This document shows positions 1 through 6,317 of a stretch of 18,077 bases of DNA, in pieces. The stretch is from contig CABSLJ010000031.1 of assembly GCA_902478455.1 (NCBI GenBank), positions 1-18,077 on the forward strand, read 5' to 3'. Origin of the DNA: an uncultured Oscillospiraceae bacterium. GTDB lineage: Bacteria; Bacillota; Clostridia; Oscillospirales; Acutalibacteraceae. The notes under the pieces were generated by a model. That model was not told the origin of the DNA and searched no databases. It saw only the letters and a program-made list of their open reading frames with translations. Within the stretch, counting starts at the first letter, position 1; the number at the start of each line of letters is the position of its first letter. Made by a program: the position numbers and the translations under genes.

Positions 1-822
1 GCGCTCGAAAAGCTCGGGGAACTTTTTGTGGGCAAGACGGGCATCTTCGACCACAGCATGAAGGGCAGCGACCAGACGGCACGCATCTTCCGCTGCTGGA
101 CCGAAGCCGACGACTTGCGGACCACCCGCGCCGGGGAGACCTACTGCCGCCTGATGGCGCGCGCCTACATGCCGCGCACGGCCAAAAACGCCGACTTTAT
201 CCTTGAGCTCGACTCGGGCATCAAGAAGGAGGTCAGCGTCGGCTGCGCCGTGGCCAGCGCCTCCTGCTCGGTCTGCGGGGCGGACGTGCGGCGTGCGGGC
301 TGCAAACACCAGAAGGGGAAGCTCTACCGCGAAAAAGGAAAGGAGCAGCTGTGCCACGTCGTCCTTGACCAGCCCACCGATGCCTACGAATGGTCCTTTG
401 TGGCCGTTCCGGCCCAAAGGGAGGCGGGGGTGACCAAGGCCTTCGCCGCCCTTTCGACGGGGGAGGAGGCCTCCGGCGCGCTGCTGCGCAAGGAGCTCTC
501 CATGGGGACGCCGGTGCAGCTTTCGGGCGAGCAGGCGCTTGCGCTCGGCGCTTACCTGGAACGGCTGGAGGACGCGGCGGCCGACGGCGAGCGCTACCGG
601 GAGGAGCTGCGGGCGGAAGTGGTGCGGCTGTGCGCCATCGCCGCGCCGGGCCTGCCCAGGAACGTCATGAAGGGGCTGTGCGGACGCATGAGCGCCGAAG
701 AGCTCCAAGCCTTCCGCGCGGCCTTTTCGGCCAGGGCGGCGGAGCTGCTGCCGGTCAGGGCACAGCTTGCGCCCCCGGCAAAGGAGGGACGCGCGGAGGA
801 AAACAGCCAATTTAAAATTTAG
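1..822 (+). CDS. Prohead protease / scaffold-like protein (5' end outside window)
   Basis: The frame is open to the left edge of the window, so the protein is probably longer than the 273 residues seen; a GTG at 28 is a possible but less likely start. It sits just before the capsid gene, the usual slot of prohead proteases such as XkdF or HK97 gp4. An FDHS segment (His at codon 18) and a YEWSFVAVPAQ segment (Ser at codon 132) resemble the His and E-x-S surroundings of HK97-type maturation proteases. The assignment of catalytic residues is inference. Between them lies a CxxC...CxH set (Cys 89, 92, 101, His 103) that looks like a small zinc site. The last 110 or so residues are rich in Ala, Glu, Arg and Leu and probably helical, which would fit a fused scaffolding domain that is removed on capsid maturation. 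The gene is followed after 12 nt by the decoration gene. It could also be a non-proteolytic scaffold. Confidence 0.6.
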   Translation, partial: ALEKLGELFVGKTGIFDHSMKGSDQTARIFRCWTEADDLRTTRAGETYCRLMARAYMPRTAKNADFILELDSGIKKEVSVGCAVASASCSVCGADVRRAGCKHQKGKLYREKGKEQLCHVVLDQPTDAYEWSFVAVPAQREAGVTKAFAALSTGEEASGALLRKELSMGTPVQLSGEQALALGAYLERLEDAAADGERYREELRAEVVRLCAIAAPGLPRNVMKGLCGRMSAEELQAFRAAFSARAAELLPVRAQLAPPAKEGRAEENSQFKI

Positions 823-834
823 GAGGAGTACCAC

Positions 835-1182
835 ATGAACGTATCATTCAACGGATTCGGAGAAACCCTCGCCACCTTTGTGGCGGCCGACGGCGTCAAG
901 GCGGGTCAGCCGGTCAAAATCAGCCCCAACGGAACCGTGGCGGCCTGCGCGAAGGGGGACGTCCTGTGCGGCGTGGCGGCCAACGTGCGCGGCGGCTTTG
1001 CCGGCGTACAGCTGGGCGGCTTCGTCTCGCTGCCATATACGGGCAACCTCGCTCTCGGTTACCAGGAGATTGTCATGAGCGACGCGTCCACCGTCACGGT
1101 TCCGGCCACCGGCAGCACGGGCAGGAAATGCCTGATCGTCGAGCTGGACAGCGCCGGCGGCATGGCCGGCATCATTTTATAA
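835..1182 (+). CDS. Putative capsid decoration/stabilisation protein
   Basis: A 115-residue protein starting at an ATG 7-8 nt behind a strong AGGAGGAG site. It is rich in Gly, Val and Ala, with short predicted beta strands and no Trp. It contains the pattern VKAGQPVKISPNGTV...GDVLCGVAAN, typical of small DUF2190-like or lambda gpD-like capsid proteins, whose N-terminal half describes a 'control of parameters' beta barrel. Its position between the protease and the major capsid gene is the usual place of a decoration protein, which binds the outside of the expanded capsid and cements it. Family assignment is from pattern and context only; a minor head protein is the alternative. It is separated from the capsid gene by 16 nt holding that gene's ribosome binding site. 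Confidence 0.55.
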   Translation: MNVSFNGFGETLATFVAADGVKAGQPVKISPNGTVAACAKGDVLCGVAANVRGGFAGVQLGGFVSLPYTGNLALGYQEIVMSDASTVTVPATGSTGRKCLIVELDSAGGMAGIIL

Positions 1183-1198
1183 AAAGGAGAAGAAACTT

Positions 1199-2203
1199 AT
1201 GGCTTTTTATGAAACCCTGAAGCTCGAAAAGGGCATGTACGGCGCGCACAAGTCCTTTTCACAGCTGCTTGAGGAGCTCGATCCCTCGGAAAATTACGAG
1301 GACACCCCCTTGAAGGGACTGGACGCCTACCAGCGCCAGCTCAAGCGGTTTGATATCCGCGTCAGCGGCCCCGGCTCCGATCTGGTGGAGAAATTCTTCC
1401 AGACGGCCGATTCCTCCGCCCTCTTCCCCGAATACGTCACCCGCGCGGTGCGCCAGGGCATGGAGCAGGCCGACCTTTTGCCCTCCATTGTGGCCACCAC
1501 CACGCGGATTGAGGGCATGGACTACCGCACCATCAGTTCCGAGCCCGGCGAAGACGAAAAGGAGCTCAAGCCGGTCATGGAGGGCGCCAGTCTGCCGCAG
1601 ACGGTGGTCAAAACCAAGGAAAACCTCGTCAGTCTTTACAAGCGCGGCCGGATGCTGGTTTCCTCCTATGAGGCCCTCCGCTTCCAGCGGCTCGACCTCT
1701 TTACCGTGACGCTCCGGCAGATCGGCGCGTATATCGCGCGCGCCCAGCTCAAGGACGCGGTGAAGGTGCTGGTCGCCGGAGACGGCAACAAAAATCCCAT
1801 CGATGAGATCGAGGCCGCCGGGGATGCGCTTTCCTACGCCGATCTTGTCTCCCTGTGGGGCGAGCTTTCCCCCTATGAGCTCAACAGCATGCTGGTGTCC
1901 ACCGCGACCATGCAGGACATCCTCTCCCTTTCGGAAATGAAGGACGCCCAGGCGGGACTCAATTTCCACGGCTCCGGAAAAATGATCACCCCTCTCGGCG
2001 CGGCGCTGCTGCCCACGACGGCGATGGCCGACCAAAAAATCATCGGGCTTGACAGGACCTGCGCCCTGGAGATGGTGCAGGCCGGGGACATCATCACCGA
2101 GTACGACAAGCTGATCGACCGCCAGCTGGAGCGCGCCTCCATCAGCTGCATCGCCGGCTTTGCCAAGATTTTTGACGACGCTTCCGTGTTGCTGTCCTAT
2201 TAA
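1199..2203 (+). CDS. Major capsid protein (HK97-fold type)
   Basis: A 334-residue protein starting with ATG behind AAAAAGGAG. I recognise the overall sequence type as the major capsid protein common in phages and prophages of gut Clostridia: an N-terminal stretch with SFSQLLEELDPSE, a central segment with SALFPEYVTRAVRQGMEQ and IVATTTRIEGMDYRTI, and a C-terminal part with DIITEYDKLIDRQLERASIS. HK97-fold capsid proteins usually measure about 280-400 residues, so length fits. The segment from about residue 60 to 130 would be the E-loop/spine-helix region. In the cell it would form the icosahedral shell, with the upstream protein as protease/scaffold and the downstream proteins as connector. The reading frame is intact, without frameshift or internal stop, so the capsid gene looks under selection. 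Confidence 0.85.
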   Translation: MAFYETLKLEKGMYGAHKSFSQLLEELDPSENYEDTPLKGLDAYQRQLKRFDIRVSGPGSDLVEKFFQTADSSALFPEYVTRAVRQGMEQADLLPSIVATTTRIEGMDYRTISSEPGEDEKELKPVMEGASLPQTVVKTKENLVSLYKRGRMLVSSYEALRFQRLDLFTVTLRQIGAYIARAQLKDAVKVLVAGDGNKNPIDEIEAAGDALSYADLVSLWGELSPYELNSMLVSTATMQDILSLSEMKDAQAGLNFHGSGKMITPLGAALLPTTAMADQKIIGLDRTCALEMVQAGDIITEYDKLIDRQLERASISCIAGFAKIFDDASVLLSY

Positions 2204-2233
2204 CTGTTCTGCGCGGGCGAAGGAGGCATAACG

Positions 2234-2608
2234 ATGAATCCTCAGGATATTTTAGACCGGCTCGCCCTGATGGCCGGACTTTCGGACGAGGAGGCCGCCG
2301 CGCTGCTGCCTTTGTGCGGCGAGGCCGCGGCCGACCTGCGCCGGACGCTCCGCCCCGGCGTGAACGAGCAGGCGCAATCCGGGCGGCTGACGGCGGCGGC
2401 CGCAGCCCTCGCCTATTACCGCTACACCCTCTTCCGCGCGCCGGGCGGCGGATGGGAGTCCTTTACAGCCGGGGACATCTCCGTCAGGCAGGACGGCAAA
2501 ACGGCGGTTTTGCTCGCAAAGCAGGTCTGGCTGGACGCGCAGAGCGCCGTTGCCGACCTTCTGGAGGACGACGGCTTTTGCTTCCGTCAGGTGCCCTATG
2601 TTTTCTGA
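2234..2608 (+). CDS. Head-tail connector (gp6/YqbG-like)
   Basis: A 124-residue, mostly helical protein starting at ATG behind GAAGGAGG. It begins with DILDRLALMAGLSDEEAAALLPLCGEAAADLRRTL, a helical pattern typical of the HK97 gp6/SPP1 gp15 connector family, and it lies directly after the major capsid gene where such adaptors are found. These proteins form a ring under the portal and begin the neck of the virion. The middle part has a cluster of Ala and Tyr residues (AAAAALAYYRYTLF) and the end is VAD-LLEDDGFCFRQVPYVF. Its last 11 nt overlap the start of the next gene, so translation is probably coupled. The alternative is another neck protein of similar size. Confidence 0.6.
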   Translation: MNPQDILDRLALMAGLSDEEAAALLPLCGEAAADLRRTLRPGVNEQAQSGRLTAAAAALAYYRYTLFRAPGGGWESFTAGDISVRQDGKTAVLLAKQVWLDAQSAVADLLEDDGFCFRQVPYVF

Positions 2609-2951
2609 TAAGCTGGTCGCCGGGCTGATGGAACGGTACGGCCGCGCGGTGCGCATCCTCAGCCCGGAGGAAAACGCCGCCGCCATAGACTGCCGCGCCT
2701 TCGTCCAGCCGCTGCGCTACAAGAACAAGATGTACCTCAACGGCGTTTACCTGCCCTCGGGTTATGACGACGGCCGCCACTACCTTTACCTGGGGCCCGC
2801 CGATGTCCGGCTCGACCTGATGCCCTTCGGCGTCTGCGTGCAGGCGGGGGAGGAACGCTACCTGGTCAAGCGGGCGGAAAAGGTGCATCTGGAAGACAGG
2901 GTGCTTTACATCTGGGCCATTTTGCAGACCTGTGGGGAGGAAGACGCATGA
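2598..2951 (+). CDS. Head-tail joining / head closure protein
   Basis: A 117-residue protein. I chose the ATG at 2598, which overlaps the previous gene by 11 nt, because upstream residues in this frame are the out-of-frame shadow of the connector. The ribosome binding site is weak (CAGGTG), suggesting coupled translation. The sequence MFSDKLVAGLMERYG...AFVQPLRYKNKMYLNGVYLPSGYDDGRHYLYLGP has the beta-rich character of head closure/stopper proteins (YqbH or HK97 gp7-like), which seal the neck beneath the connector. The identification rests on size, position between connector and YqbJ-like gene, and strand pattern; I do not recognise a precise family. It ends in an ATGA overlap with the next gene. 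Confidence 0.5.
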   Translation: MFSDKLVAGLMERYGRAVRILSPEENAAAIDCRAFVQPLRYKNKMYLNGVYLPSGYDDGRHYLYLGPADVRLDLMPFGVCVQAGEERYLVKRAEKVHLEDRVLYIWAILQTCGEEDA

Positions 2952-3445
2952 ACGAACTGACTGACGGATTGGTCGGCCGGATCAAAGAGACGCTTGCCGC
3001 GCATCCTGACCTTTCCGACCTGCGCTTTGACGACGCATATTCCCCGCGCCCCAAGCCGGCCCCCTTCAAAACGGTGCTCGTCACCCTCAGCTGGAACGGC
3101 ATAGAGTGCGTTCCGGGCGCGATGGGCGATTATCTGGGCGAGCGGGAGGGAAGCGACCTGTTCGGCCGGAAGGCGCTCTGCCGGGTGGGGGTGCGCATTC
3201 ACGCTCCCGAGAGCTCCGGCGGAAAAAGCTGCGCAGCCGTCTTTTCCCGTCTGTGCGACGTCCTCTGTTTCGACCGCGGCGGCCTGCCTCTGCCGGAGGC
3301 CGTCACCTGCGGGAAAACGGTTTACAACGGTTCGGCTTCCGCCTTCGCGCTCGAAGGGGAGCTTGTCTTCCGCGGCTACCTCGCCCAAAGCGAGGAGACC
3401 GCCGCCTTTGAAAAAATTGTGGTCAAGGGAGGGCCGAAGCCATGA
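2948..3445 (+). CDS. Tail completion / neck protein (YqbJ/XkdJ-position)
   Basis: A 165-residue protein starting at ATG in an ATGA overlap with the previous gene, behind GGGGAGGAAG. In PBSX- and P2-like operons the gene immediately before the sheath encodes a tail terminator or completion protein, and this one has a matching size. It begins with NELTDGLVGRIKETLAAHPDLSDLRF, an amphipathic helix, followed by alternating strands ending FRGYLAQSEETAAFEKIVVKGG. That helix-plus-strands layout is like gpU/YqbJ tail terminators, which cap the tail tube and join it to the neck. No decisive motif is visible, so function is inferred from position. It overlaps the sheath gene by 4 nt (ATGA). Confidence 0.5.
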   Translation: MNELTDGLVGRIKETLAAHPDLSDLRFDDAYSPRPKPAPFKTVLVTLSWNGIECVPGAMGDYLGEREGSDLFGRKALCRVGVRIHAPESSGGKSCAAVFSRLCDVLCFDRGGLPLPEAVTCGKTVYNGSASAFALEGELVFRGYLAQSEETAAFEKIVVKGGPKP

Positions 3446-4494
3446 CGACTGTCGCCAACGGACGGCCGGGCGTTTTCTGTGATGAGGAGGGTTCGTTCGT
3501 CATTTACAGCGGCGCGAAAAAGGCGGTGGGCATCGCCGCCTCGTCCGTTTTGGGAGAGACGGGGCGGGTCTGCCGCGTCCGCCGGATCTCCGACGCCGCC
3601 TTACTGTTCGGTCTGCCGGAGGAGGGAAGCGTGCTGACCGCCCTCTGCGCTATGGCGCTGCAAAACGGCGCATCCGAGGTGGCGGCCGTCTCCGCGGGTC
3701 CGCCGGGAGAGACCGATTACCCCACGGCGCTTGCGGCGCTTTCAGAGGAGGCGCTCCTCGCCCTCACCTGTGACAGCGAAGACCCCGCCGTCCACGCCCT
3801 GCTGTCCCAAAGCATCAAAGAGGCCTCCGAAGCCGGACGGGAACGCATCGGCGCCGTTTCCCTGGAAATGGGAGACGGCCTTGAGGAATGGGCCTCCTCC
3901 TTCCAGAACGAGCGGCTGCTGCTCGTCTGCCAGCAGGGGGAGACGAATGGGGGAGAGACGCAGCCCGGGTGCTTCCTCGCCGCCGCGCTGCTGGCCCGGC
4001 TGTCCGCCGGGAGCGGTCCGGCGGAGCCTGCCGGGGGCAAGGCGTTGGAGGGGGTAGACCGTCTTGCCGCCCCTCTGACCGAGGAACAGATTGACGGCCT
4101 GATCGCCCTGGGAATCACCCCCTTTGAGGAACGGGCGGGGCGGGTGGAGATCATCCGCGCCGTCACCTCCCGCACGCAGACGGAAGGAGAGGAGGACGCC
4201 TCCTGGCGCGACCTGACCACCGTTCTCGTGTCCGACGACGTCCTCTCCTCGGTGCGGCGGGCGCTCTCACTGCTTCCCGGCGCGCAGAACAGCGCCGTCT
4301 CCCGCCGGGCGGTCGCCACCCAGACGGCGCTCGTCCTTGAGGAAAAGAGGCGTGAGGGGCTTCTTGCCTCCTACCGCGCTCCGGATGTGCGCGCCGATGG
4401 GGACGACCCGACGCTCTGCGTCGTCACCCTCGATTTCACCGTGGCGGGAGGCTTCCACCAGATTGTCCTTTCGATCCGGCTGGAAAGCGCGTAA
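3442..4494 (+). CDS. Tail sheath protein, short form
   Basis: A 350-residue contractile sheath protein, starting at ATG behind GGGAGG in an ATGA overlap. The C-terminal third shows the sheath signature layout: LTEEQIDGLIALGITPFEERAGRVEIIRAVTSRT (about residues 212-245), then a WRDLTTVLVSDDVLSSVRRAL helix region and a final beta strand ending IRLESA. The sheath polymerises around the tube and contracts to drive it through the target envelope. Sheath proteins of PBSX or P2 type are usually nearer 400-480 residues, so this is a reduced form with a small central region containing a Gly/Glu-rich loop (QQGETNGGETQPG, about residue 170). N-terminal residues RPGVFCDEEGSFVIYSG replace the usual entry motif. 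It is followed by a 102-nt gap before the tube gene. Confidence 0.8.
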   Translation: MTTVANGRPGVFCDEEGSFVIYSGAKKAVGIAASSVLGETGRVCRVRRISDAALLFGLPEEGSVLTALCAMALQNGASEVAAVSAGPPGETDYPTALAALSEEALLALTCDSEDPAVHALLSQSIKEASEAGRERIGAVSLEMGDGLEEWASSFQNERLLLVCQQGETNGGETQPGCFLAAALLARLSAGSGPAEPAGGKALEGVDRLAAPLTEEQIDGLIALGITPFEERAGRVEIIRAVTSRTQTEGEEDASWRDLTTVLVSDDVLSSVRRALSLLPGAQNSAVSRRAVATQTALVLEEKRREGLLASYRAPDVRADGDDPTLCVVTLDFTVAGGFHQIVLSIRLESA

Positions 4495-4508
4495 CGGACA
4501 GACCTCAT

Positions 4509-4579
4509 GCGGCAAAGCCGCTTCTCCCGTCCCACGCGGGGAGGGGCGCGCAGCCGGACGGCATCTGCAACGCGGGGAG
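4509..4579 (+). other. Hairpin-rich gap between sheath and tube genes
   Basis: In an operon whose genes mostly overlap, 102 non-coding nt separate sheath and tube. They hold a perfect GCGGC-AAA-GCCGC hairpin (4509-4521). A 10-bp direct repeat ACGCGGGGAG occurs at 4534 and 4570. A pyrimidine stretch CTTCTCCC (4521-4528) could pair with the GGGGAGAAAG just before the tube start. This may tune tube translation or RNA stability; only the repeats are seen, and the role is inferred. Confidence 0.35.
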
Positions 4580-4596
4580 AAAGGAAGGCTGGAAGG

Positions 4597-4980
4597 ATGA
4601 CCAATCTCTTTTTTCCGACCAGTGAGGACATCTATCTGGAGGTCAATGGGCGCAGGCTGGCCGTTGTGGAGAGCTACCGCGCCCGTTCCACCCGCAGGAA
4701 CCGGTATGTGGAGGCCTTCGGGGAGGAGGAGCCGGTCGGCGTCAGCCGGGGACCGCTCCGCCACGAGGTGGAGCTAAGCCGGGTGCGCTCCTGTGGCGAG
4801 ACGGGCGACGGCGTCCGCTTTTGCGATCTGGACGACTTCAACCTCGTGATCGTCAGGCCAGACAGGCGGATTGTCTACACCGGCTGCCGGTGGAGCGAGC
4901 TGGAGGAGAGCGCTGGTCTGGACGCCCCGGCGCTCGAGCGCGTCGCCCTGACGGCGGCAAGCCGCATGGAGCTGTTTTGA
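4597..4980 (+). CDS. Putative tail tube protein (XkdM-position)
   Basis: A 127-residue protein. I take the ATG at 4597, preceded by the purine-rich GAAAGGAAGGCTGGAAGG, because upstream residues in this frame are low-complexity Arg/Gly/Ser translation of the hairpin region. The protein is predominantly beta: DIYLEVNGRRLAVVESYRAR near the N-terminus, GPLRHEVELSRVRS in the middle, FNLVIVRPDRRIVYTGCRW, then LERVALTAASRMELF. An alternating basic/acidic strand pattern of this sort, the location after the sheath and the length match the tail tube proteins of contractile tails, which stack as hexamer rings inside the sheath. It is shorter than P2 FII (about 170 residues). No sequence motif proves it; the fold and the operon order are the grounds. 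Confidence 0.6.
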   Translation: MTNLFFPTSEDIYLEVNGRRLAVVESYRARSTRRNRYVEAFGEEEPVGVSRGPLRHEVELSRVRSCGETGDGVRFCDLDDFNLVIVRPDRRIVYTGCRWSELEESAGLDAPALERVALTAASRMELF

Positions 4981-5009
4981 CGGCTCCTCCATCGGCGAAA
5001 TACACATCG

Positions 5010-5060
5010 GAAGGGGCGGCCTCTCGCGGCGGCGCTTGGCCGGGCGATGACCGCCCCTTC
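5010..5060 (+). other. Inverted repeat between tube and chaperone genes
   Basis: A perfect 10-bp inverted repeat, GAAGGGGCGG (5010-5019) and CCGCCCCTTC (5051-5060), with a 31-nt loop that is itself GC-rich. It is not followed by a T-run, so it is more likely an mRNA stabiliser or a partial attenuator that lowers expression after the tube gene than a full terminator. The next gene's AAAGGAGG site begins 6 nt later. Confidence 0.5.
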
Positions 5061-5081
5061 ATTTCAAAGGAGGAATTCAAT

Positions 5082-5540
5082 ATGAACAATCGACCGGTCT
5101 CGTTTCTCTTGGGAGGTTCCGCGCTGCGGCAGCCGGTGCGCCTGCGGCACGGCGTCGCCTACCTGCGGCTGCTGTCCGTCCTGGAGGCTCTTCTGTGCGA
5201 GGCGATGTCCAAAGGTCTTTTGTCCCGCCTGAGGGAAGAGGGAATTACGGGGGAAGAGGCGCGCGCGGCAGCCGAAAACGCCTGCCTGTGCGCCTGCTGC
5301 CTGGTGGACGGGGACGGAAAGGCGCTGTTTGAAACCGGCTACCGCGCGCTCGAGGCTCTGCTCCCCGAAGAGCTCGCCCTAGTGGCGGAGGAATATGCGG
5401 CGCTGCGCGCCGACTTCCTCGGCTGGGAACGGGGACGCGGGGAGGAGGCGTCCGGCGATTTTTCGCCCTGGGACCGCAATCTCTCCTTCGATGAAGGGAC
5501 CATCCGCAAAGGGGAGGCTGCCGGACATGGAGCTCTTTGA
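5082..5540 (+). CDS. Putative tail assembly chaperone
   Basis: A 152-residue protein whose start I set at ATG 5082, behind a near-perfect AAAGGAGGAATTC site; the frame is open further upstream but only through the hairpin. The protein is helical, with LRHGVAYLRLLSVLEALLCEAMSKGLLSRL near the N-terminus and a Cys-rich ENACLCACCLVDGDGK (about residues 67-82). The C-terminal half, LLPEELALVAEEYAALRADF, is followed by an acidic tail. Size, helicity and position after the tube correspond to the tail assembly chaperones (gpG/E/XkdN-type), which normally coat the tape measure protein while the tube grows. Here no long tape measure gene follows, so what it would chaperone is unclear. Its last 14 nt overlap the next gene. 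Confidence 0.55.
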   Translation: MNNRPVSFLLGGSALRQPVRLRHGVAYLRLLSVLEALLCEAMSKGLLSRLREEGITGEEARAAAENACLCACCLVDGDGKALFETGYRALEALLPEELALVAEEYAALRADFLGWERGRGEEASGDFSPWDRNLSFDEGTIRKGEAAGHGAL

Positions 5541-5784
5541 AGAGGCCATGCGGCGGGGCGTATCCGCCGCGCAAAGAAATCGGGAGGCGCTGGAACGGCT
5601 GCTTGCCGCCGCGCAGCGGGAGGAGACGGGGGCGTCCGTATTTCCCGGGGAGGTGGCAAAAGCGGCCGCCGCAGCGCCCCAGGGCTCCGTCTCCTTCGGT
5701 CCGGAGCGCATTTCCGAGCGCTTTGAACGGGACGCGCGGCGCTATCCGCGCCCGCTGGACTACGACTGGAGGGACGGCCGATGA
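5527..5784 (+). CDS. 85-residue protein in the tape-measure slot
   Basis: A small protein starting at ATG 5527, 9 nt behind AAAGGGGAGG and overlapping the chaperone by 14 nt in another frame. The first half, MELFEEAMRRGVSAAQRNREALERLLAAAQRE, is a likely amphipathic helix. The middle is Ala/Gly/Ser-rich, and the end is ISERFERDARRYPRPLDYDW, a charged Arg/Tyr-rich segment that recalls short phage structural proteins. I cannot name the family. In contractile-tail operons this place normally carries either the second chaperone reading frame followed by the tape measure, or the tape measure itself. It overlaps the next gene by ATGA. It may be a chaperone partner, a tape measure remnant, or an initiator complex protein. 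Confidence 0.6.
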   Translation: MELFEEAMRRGVSAAQRNREALERLLAAAQREETGASVFPGEVAKAAAAAPQGSVSFGPERISERFERDARRYPRPLDYDWRDGR

Positions 5785-6317
5785 GGCAGCAAGCCATGCG
5801 CTACAAGGATTTTACCTGGCCACACAACCCGGCCAATCTGGAAATCTCCCGCAGGCGAAACATTGGGGCGTTCGTTTTGCCGCGCGCCGGAGAGCTGCTC
5901 CAGGACCTCGGCTTGCAGAGGCGGGTGGTCACGGGGGAGGGGGAATTCTTCGGCCCGGACGCCGCCGCGTGCTTTGAACGCCTGACGACCGTGTTTGAAA
6001 CGGGAGAGGCGGGCTTGCTCGCCCTGCCGGGCACGGCCCCTTTTCCGGCGATTTTCCGGGAACTGACCGAGCTGCACGAGCCGCGGCTGGAACTGATCGG
6101 CTACCGCTTCGTCTTCTGGGAGGCGTCCTCTCTTTCTGCGGCGGAGTCTGACCGGAAGGAGAGCGGCCGTCCCGATTTCTGCTGTGCGCGCGCGGGGGAG
6201 AGCCTTTGGGACATTGCGGCCCGGTGCGGCGCAGAGGTCGACCTGCTTCTCTCCCTGAATCCGCATATCCGGTGGCCGGGCGCGCTCGAAGCGGGGGAGC
6301 GGGTGATTCTGCCGTGA
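5781..6317 (+). CDS. LysM-domain baseplate/tail protein (XkdP-like)
   Basis: A 178-residue protein starting with ATGA overlap behind GGAGGG. The N-terminal two thirds are a beta-rich domain (FTWPHNPANLEISRRRN..., LGLQRRVVTGEGEFFGPDAAACFERLTTVF) matching the XkdP/gp53-like tail proteins. The C-terminal 45 residues form a LysM unit, CARAGESLWDIAARCGAEVDLLLSLNPHI...ALEAGERVILP, which in such proteins sits on the baseplate hub. In PBSX-type operons XkdP lies directly after the tape measure gene and before the hub gene, exactly the layout here apart from the missing tape measure. LysM binds peptidoglycan or acts as a structural clamp around the hub; which is true here cannot be read from the sequence. 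The stop shares GTGA with the next start. Confidence 0.75.
   Translation: MRQQAMRYKDFTWPHNPANLEISRRRNIGAFVLPRAGELLQDLGLQRRVVTGEGEFFGPDAAACFERLTTVFETGEAGLLALPGTAPFPAIFRELTELHEPRLELIGYRFVFWEASSLSAAESDRKESGRPDFCCARAGESLWDIAARCGAEVDLLLSLNPHIRWPGALEAGERVILP

Noticed and set aside
1259..2035. A 258-codon minus-strand frame inside the capsid gene
   Set aside because: Shadow of the strongly supported capsid gene; no start signal.
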